Below are positions 7,304 through 11,035 of a DNA stretch of 11,035 nucleotides, in pieces. The notes beneath the pieces were generated by a model, which was given only the letters and a program-made list of their open reading frames with translations, searched no databases and was not told the DNA's origin. The stretch lies in assembly GCA_025765615.1 (NCBI GenBank), contig JAIVFJ010000745.1:1-11035 (forward strand). The letters run 5' to 3'. The position numbers were made by a program, and so were the translations under genes. Numbering within the stretch: the first letter of the stretch is position 1; each line of letters begins with the position of its first letter. The stretch comes from Zopfochytrium polystomum (Eukaryota; Chytridiomycota; Chytridiomycetes; Chytridiales; Chytridiaceae).

Positions 7304-8421
7304 TCACTTCTTCTTGCCTCCTCCATTTCCTCCGCCCCCCGCCGGCTTGGGTGCCGCTCCGTTGCCGCGTGGCCGCGAGCACGCAGCGGCGCGGCGAAAC
7401 AGGCGCGAGCCCGCCTTGGACCTGAACGCGAGGCCGACCTCACTGCACAGCGACTTTGCAGTCCTGTCGATAAAGTTGTGGTCAGAGTCCGACAGTTTCC
7501 CGTCTTTGAGCTTTGACGCGGCGCCCCAGTCGATGAGCTCGACCTTGGGCGCGCCTCGGGCGTCCTTCTTTTTGGCGTTGACCCGCATGTTGTTGCCAAA
7601 GGTGAGGTCATTGTGGGCGTAGCCGACTTTGGTCTGCTGATCCTTGACGGACTGGGCGATGTGGTCGCTCATCTTGACCTTGTTCGGGTTGGCGGCCGGG
7701 TCCTCGCCGGCTTTCAGGAACTTTTTGTTGTCCTTGTTTTCCCGGAGGTAGTCGCGTATTGCGTGCGTGCCAACGGGCTTCTGTGCCATCACCGTGTTGT
7801 CTTTGCTGACACCGCGAAGCTGGCCGGCTGGTGGAAAGGCTTTTTAGTGTATATGTGTTGGATGGGAGGGGGCGGAGGCTGCTAGGCTGTTCTAACCGAC
7901 CACCACCACCACACACCCAGGCAGCCTCACCCTTCTTAGTGGCATCCAGCTCATTTGCATTGAACGGAACACGTTTCTGCTCCTTGATGACCGATTTCGT
8001 TCCACCAAGGAATCCGCTGGTTGCCTTGAAGGTCTTTCCGTTCTTGCCCGCGCCCAGTTCCGACTTGACCTGCATGGGTGGGGACAATCGAGCGGATGCA
8101 GATGGAGGGTCGGAGAAATGAAGTGGTTATTGGTGGGGTGGTTGATGAGCGTGTGTGTGTGCCGTGCGGTAATGAGAGCACGGTTTCTTCACTTACCTTG
8201 TATTTGGTTCCCTCGATTGTGACCTTGTTGCCAGGATTGAGGCCGCCGGTGGGCGCGGCGATGATGCGGCCCGGCGAAGTGACAAGGAGGAGAGCTAGCA
8301 GGAGGACGACGGCTGCGACCAGTGGGTGGCGGTGGAGGCAGCCGGCGGCGGCAGCAGGGCGGCGGAGACGGCCGGTTTGAGGGCGTCGCCGCGGCGCGGC
8401 ATGTGCAGAGCGTAGCATCAT
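7304..8421 (-). CDS. Secreted or membrane-anchored protein-kinase-like protein
   Basis: There are three exons: 8421-8197, 8069-7931 and 7827-7304. The introns are 127 bases (GTAAGT donor, CAG acceptor) and 103 bases (GTGAGG donor, CAG acceptor). Phases agree and the total of 888 bases gives 295 residues. Residues 1-31 are basic and 34-48 are strongly hydrophobic (LVAAVVLLLALLLVT), giving a signal peptide or anchor. Kinase marks follow: a glycine loop GAGKNGKTFKA (81-91), VIKEQ with Lys104 as ATP-binding lysine, HNDLTFGNN (193-201) as the catalytic loop with Asp195 and Asn200, and IDWG (220-223) as the metal-binding Asp221 motif. HRD is thus HND and DFG is DWG, as seen in divergent kinase-like and phosphotransferase families. 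After DWG only about 70 residues remain, ending in a Gly/Lys-rich tail, so most of the usual C-lobe is missing. Phosphorylation of extracellular or host targets is only an inference. The two ATGs at the start (8421 and 8418) make little difference. Confidence 0.8.
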
Positions 8422-8686
8422 TGAGTTGAAGCAAGATCGAATGTGAATTTGATTCTTGTTGGAGCGGGCTCAGCCCACAGAAAGCAAAAGCGAGAGTGGG
8501 TGGGTGGACGGCACTGAGTAGGCGGGCCGGCCAGCGGCGGGACCCGGCTGCTCGGAAGCAGACCGGATCATCGTCAATCGGTGTGGCCAGCAATAGTCGG
8601 CTATGAAGCATATCATTCCTCAAGAGTGAAGAGTGGGGCGCAGTGAGGGACTGTGGCAGGCAAGTGCCGTTTGCGTGCCAAGCACT

Positions 8687-8719
<33 letters not shown>

Positions 8720-8913
8720 TGCGTATGTGCGCTTCCGCACTGCAGTTCTTACTGTGACTGAATGAACGGCTCAGCCCGCTCCGGTGTAAAGGGAGTCCGC
8801 AATGCCTTCTTTAACTAATTTAGGCAAGACACATTTTGCCCCAAACCCGTCTGCCGGACCAGCTGAGGCCAAATTTGGAAAATAATTGTGAATCCTAGAC
8901 ATGTCCGCACTCC
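8422..8913. other. Upstream flank of kinase-like gene; no other gene
   Basis: This holds the presumed promoter of the minus-strand kinase-like gene and the GT microsatellite. Open frames here are shadows rich in repeats. I see no TATA-like element at a convincing distance. Confidence 0.35.
8689..8718. repeat. (GT)15 microsatellite
   Basis: This is a perfect dinucleotide run of 15 GT units on the plus strand, about 270 bases upstream of the start codon of the kinase-like gene. Its length is likely to vary between strains. Confidence 0.95.
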
Positions 8914-9079
8914 GTCCCACAGAGTCCCTCTCATCAGCGTTCCCACAGAGTCCCAACAAGCGCAATTGGTATTTTTTTTCAAATTTTTTGTTTTGTTATG
9001 GTTTTTTTTTCACCACAGCGTCCCCACAGAGTCCCCACAGCGTAATTTTTTTTATCACTTTTTTCGTTTTGTTATAGTT
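8914..9079 (+). repeat. About 80-base tandem repeat with poly-T
   Basis: The motif GTCCCACAGAGTCCC recurs at 8914-8928, 8939-8954 and 9020-9036, with a partial copy at 9031-9042. The last two full copies are each followed by a T-rich stretch ending TTTTGTTATGG (to 9001) or TTTTGTTATAG (to 9077). The unit is therefore about 80 bases, present roughly twice, plus a leading fragment. Each unit resembles an intron 3' end (T tract, then TATAG), and a plus frame stays open across it, but no flanking exon on the plus strand is convincing. Confidence 0.7.
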
Positions 9080-9417
9080 GCAGACGCGGGCGCCGGAAAA
9101 ACTGGTTGCACGAGGGGCAAGACCGCAGGGCGCTGGGGGAGGCACCGCGGCCAACGTAGCAGGCGGAGGCGGCGGCAAAGGGTTACTGCCGCCCGTGGCG
9201 GTGGCGGTGGAGGGGGGATGCGACGGGCGCCGCGGTCGCAGTACTCGATCATGATGGACGACCCCGTCCGTGGTTGCGGCGGCAGTCGGACGCGGGGATC
9301 GGCGGTGGCGGCGGCCGGGCGTGGCGGTGTGGATCGACGAGAGCGCTTCGACCGCGACCGCGACACCGCGGCGCGCGACTCGCTCGAGGCGATCCTGGGT
9401 TAGTTATGGAGCGCACG
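9080..9417. other. GC-rich, Gly/Arg low-complexity stretch
   Basis: Both strands are open here. The plus frame gives Arg/Gly-rich peptide and the minus frame Pro/Arg-rich peptide, as expected from GGC/CGG repeats. A plus-strand start at 9252 (MMDDPVRG) runs to RDSLEAILG and a stop at 9401-9403, and is the least improbable reading, but I cannot choose a strand. Confidence 0.3.
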
Positions 9418-9869
9418 TCAGACATCTTTGGCGTTGCGCTGTTTGCGGGAATTCGGCAGGAGCGGCGACCGAAACGGCGGGGGCGATCGCGGAGAGGCGT
9501 TGAGGCGCCGCTGTGTCGGCTCTTCGCGCCAGGTGCACTGAGCACGATGGGCGGAGGCAGCCCTCGCAGTCGCCGACTTCGAAGCCAACTCCAGTTGCTG
9601 GGCTTCGCTCGTCGGTGGGTAGGTGGCTTCCAGGGCCTGCCCGTGATCCGCGCTCTCAAGCTCCCGGACGAGTCGCACTGATCTGTTTTGACAGTGAGGA
9701 TGGAGTCCTGCTTTTCGTACTGCTAGGTTTGTTACCTGCCCCCTTCGTTCAGTAGGCGGATGGGTGCTCCAGTGAGATCGGAGCGAACATGGACCCAGGC
9801 TACGGCATTCAATTGATATTCTCTTTCAATGAACAATTCTCTTAAGCAGAACAATTTCCTTTCTGGCAT
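9418..9869 (-). CDS. Tentative two-exon gene, unknown protein
   Basis: Model: exon 1 9869-9736, a 53-base intron 9735-9683 (GTAACA donor, AAACAG acceptor), exon 2 9682-9418, giving 132 residues. The phases match exactly across the intron (AG|A, Arg45), and reading on without splicing hits a TAA at once. Exon 1 contains FIEREYQLNAVAWVHVRSDL and exon 2 contains ELESADHGQALEATYPPTSE, both well-balanced protein sequence. The last 40 residues are Pro/Arg/Ser-rich. The frame stays open about 45 bases upstream of the chosen ATG, so the gene may start earlier or have another exon. I recognise no domain. Exon 1 is AT-richer than exon 2, so the two parts differ in composition. Plus-strand open frames overlap exon 2 but are Arg-rich and less natural. 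Confidence 0.42.
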
Positions 9870-10049
9870 CACATAGGCAATGAAAAATGACGCTAGGCCA
9901 GCTTCAGCTTGAATGAGTTATCATAAAGTCGAGTTGAGAAAGGGACATGGAGTTGGGTACACTTTCATAAACAGAAGAAGTGTCAAAAGATCCTTTTGAT
10001 GACGAATAATGAAGAATGAATGAAGGATAGAAAAGTCTACTTCTGCGAC
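9870..10049. other. AT-rich spacer
   Basis: This is the upstream flank of the tentative minus-strand gene and the 3' flank of the ankyrin exon. It carries many stops in all frames and no recognisable element. Confidence 0.4.
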
Positions 10050-10301
10050 CTACCTCCTAAACAACCCAAAGAGGCCACGACGACGGTTGCCTGAAGGAAA
10101 TTGCCCATGGAGGAATTCAGCAATGTCCTTGTGGCCCCTTCCTTTGGCAATATCCAAAGGTCTTTCACCATAAGAGTTCACAGCAGAAGCATTTGCTTTC
10201 TGAGTGATCAACCACTTCACAACTTCCAAATGGCCGTTACGAGATGCAAAGTGGAGTGGTGTTGCCTTGTCCTTGGTCTCACCATTGTGAGACTGTGCTC
10301 T
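10050..10301 (-). CDS. Last exon of an ankyrin-repeat protein
   Basis: The minus strand is open for 84 codons, between an in-frame TAG at 10304-10302 and the stop TAG at 10052-10050. It encodes nearly two ankyrin repeats. The first has the classic TPLHFASRNGHLEVVKWLI signature and continues NASAVN. The second reads ERPLDIAKGRGHKDIAEFLH. A short basic tail follows (NRRRGLFGLFRR). Ankyrin repeats form helix-turn-helix stacks that bind other proteins. There is no ATG at the repeat start, so this is probably a 3' exon: acceptor-like AGs stand at 10303-10302 (ATTTAG) and about 10294 (GCACAG). I found no further ankyrin repeats upstream on this strand within the window, so the preceding exon may lie beyond a long intron, or this is a captured fragment. 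Codon third positions are about half GC, lower than in the kinase-like gene. Confidence 0.75.
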   Translation of the reverse strand, partial: RAQSHNGETKDKATPLHFASRNGHLEVVKWLITQKANASAVNSYGERPLDIAKGRGHKDIAEFLHGQFPSGNRRRGLFGLFRR

Positions 10302-11035
10302 CTAAATCTCCTCACCCTGGGCTGGAGGTGGAATAGAGCAATGGCCTAAATACCAATCCTATCTAATGAAAAGGGGCAAAAGAAGGTGTCTAGGGGTCAC
10401 CAGACAGGAAAATGTATTTGGAGTCTACTAAAGCCCATCATCAAACACAAAAGAAACTCTTTAAACACAAAAAGAGCAGTTATCACACATCTAAAAGGGA
10501 AACATAAGAAAAGTGTGACAAAGGTGGCACAATCACAAAAGAAAGTGCAAAATGCCTCTGGTCCAAGACACAGAGAAACCCCAATGGCAAAGCCAAAGGG
10601 ACCGAATCACTCGGTAAGGAATGAGACTTAGGGGCAACAAAGGGGGCACCTAAGGCAGCACCAACCAATCTGTGCCAGCTCCTTCCCAAGGCAGAAGCCA
10701 AGGGGAAGGCAAGAGAGTGGGGAGGAAAGTGGCCAGGTCCCAACCTGTTGGAGCCACTACCTTGGAACACCAGCTCCCTCTCTGCCAAAGACAAGCCCTA
10801 AGTTGGAGGGGGTTGGACACAAAGGGCAAACGCAAGGAACAGTTAGTGTGCAGAGATGCCTGTTGAATCAAACCAGAACTGTTTTCCACTTAACAGAACC
10901 AGACACATCTTGTCTCACTCCCAAGAGAGGTTCCAACTCAATCCAAGGAGGGGGCACACAGGGTGGGAGACAGTGGGACTCTTCTTGCTTCATCCTACTA
11001 GGACACAGACATCTGCCTCACCAGGCCAGAGGAAT
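10302..11035. other. CpG-depleted region; no supported gene
   Basis: I count only three CpG dinucleotides in 10301-11035 although GC is near one half, while the rest of the window is CpG-rich. A minus frame of 103 codons (10794-10483) is open but hydrophobic, low in complexity and unrecognised. If the ankyrin exon is spliced on its 5' side, this would be intron. Otherwise it may be methylated repeat DNA or sequence joined from another source. Confidence 0.5.

Noticed and set aside
7080..7611. Minus-strand frames overlapping the end of the kinase-like gene
   Set aside because: They are shifted-frame shadows of exon 3, which carries the HND and DWG motifs in the chosen frame.
8888..9403. 171-codon plus-strand frame with a GAGKTG peptide resembling an ATP-binding P-loop
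   Set aside because: The first glycine of GxxxxGK[ST] is missing. The frame runs through the poly-T tandem repeat and then Gly/Arg low-complexity sequence, so it is most likely open by composition.
9274..9681. 135-codon plus-strand frame
   Set aside because: It is very Arg-rich and overlaps the better balanced minus-strand exon, which has a phase-matched intron.
10483..10794. 103-codon minus-strand frame in the CpG-poor end
   Set aside because: It is hydrophobic and Leu/Ser/Pro-biased with no recognisable family. Such a frame is expected from A/G-rich plus-strand sequence.
1..11035. CRISPR array, tRNA or rRNA genes
   Set aside because: No regularly spaced short repeats and no cloverleaf or rRNA-like conserved sequence were seen on either strand.

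Overview
The window looks like nuclear DNA of a eukaryotic microbe. Genes are broken by GT-AG introns, and the best genes are GC-rich at third codon positions. There are no operons or bacterial ribosome sites. Secreted kinase-like, BTB and ankyrin genes together with short introns would suit a protist such as a plasmodiophorid (Rhizaria). That placement is a guess from gene style, not a sequence match.

Layout. 1-735 holds coding-like but frame-broken plus-strand fragments of unknown identity. 736-1784 has no convincing gene. 1785-2560 is a decayed BTB/BACK-type gene. 2561-3189 is empty apart from a short repeat. 3190-3420 is a possible minus-strand terminal exon. 3974-4853 is a tentative five-exon plus-strand gene, overlapped by a broken BTB-like motif. 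5361-6435 (minus) is a membrane protein with two copies of a PH-like module (bPH_2/DUF304 style), whose reading frame changes once near 6177. 7304-8421 (minus) is the best gene: a three-exon secreted or membrane-anchored protein-kinase-like protein of 295 residues. 8422-9417 holds a GT microsatellite, an 80-base poly-T tandem repeat and a Gly/Arg-rich low-complexity stretch. 9418-9869 (minus) is a tentative two-exon gene. 10050-10301 (minus) is the last exon of an ankyrin-repeat gene. Beyond it the DNA is almost free of CpG (3 in the last 735 bases), unlike the CpG-rich rest.

The genes do not form an obvious pathway. The kinase-like protein, the PH-like membrane protein, BTB relics and ankyrin exon are typical of expanded accessory families in parasitic or symbiotic protists. 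Broken genes, dispersed repeats and simple repeats suggest a fast-changing region. Exon structures were worked out by eye from splice-site and phase agreement, without transcript support.
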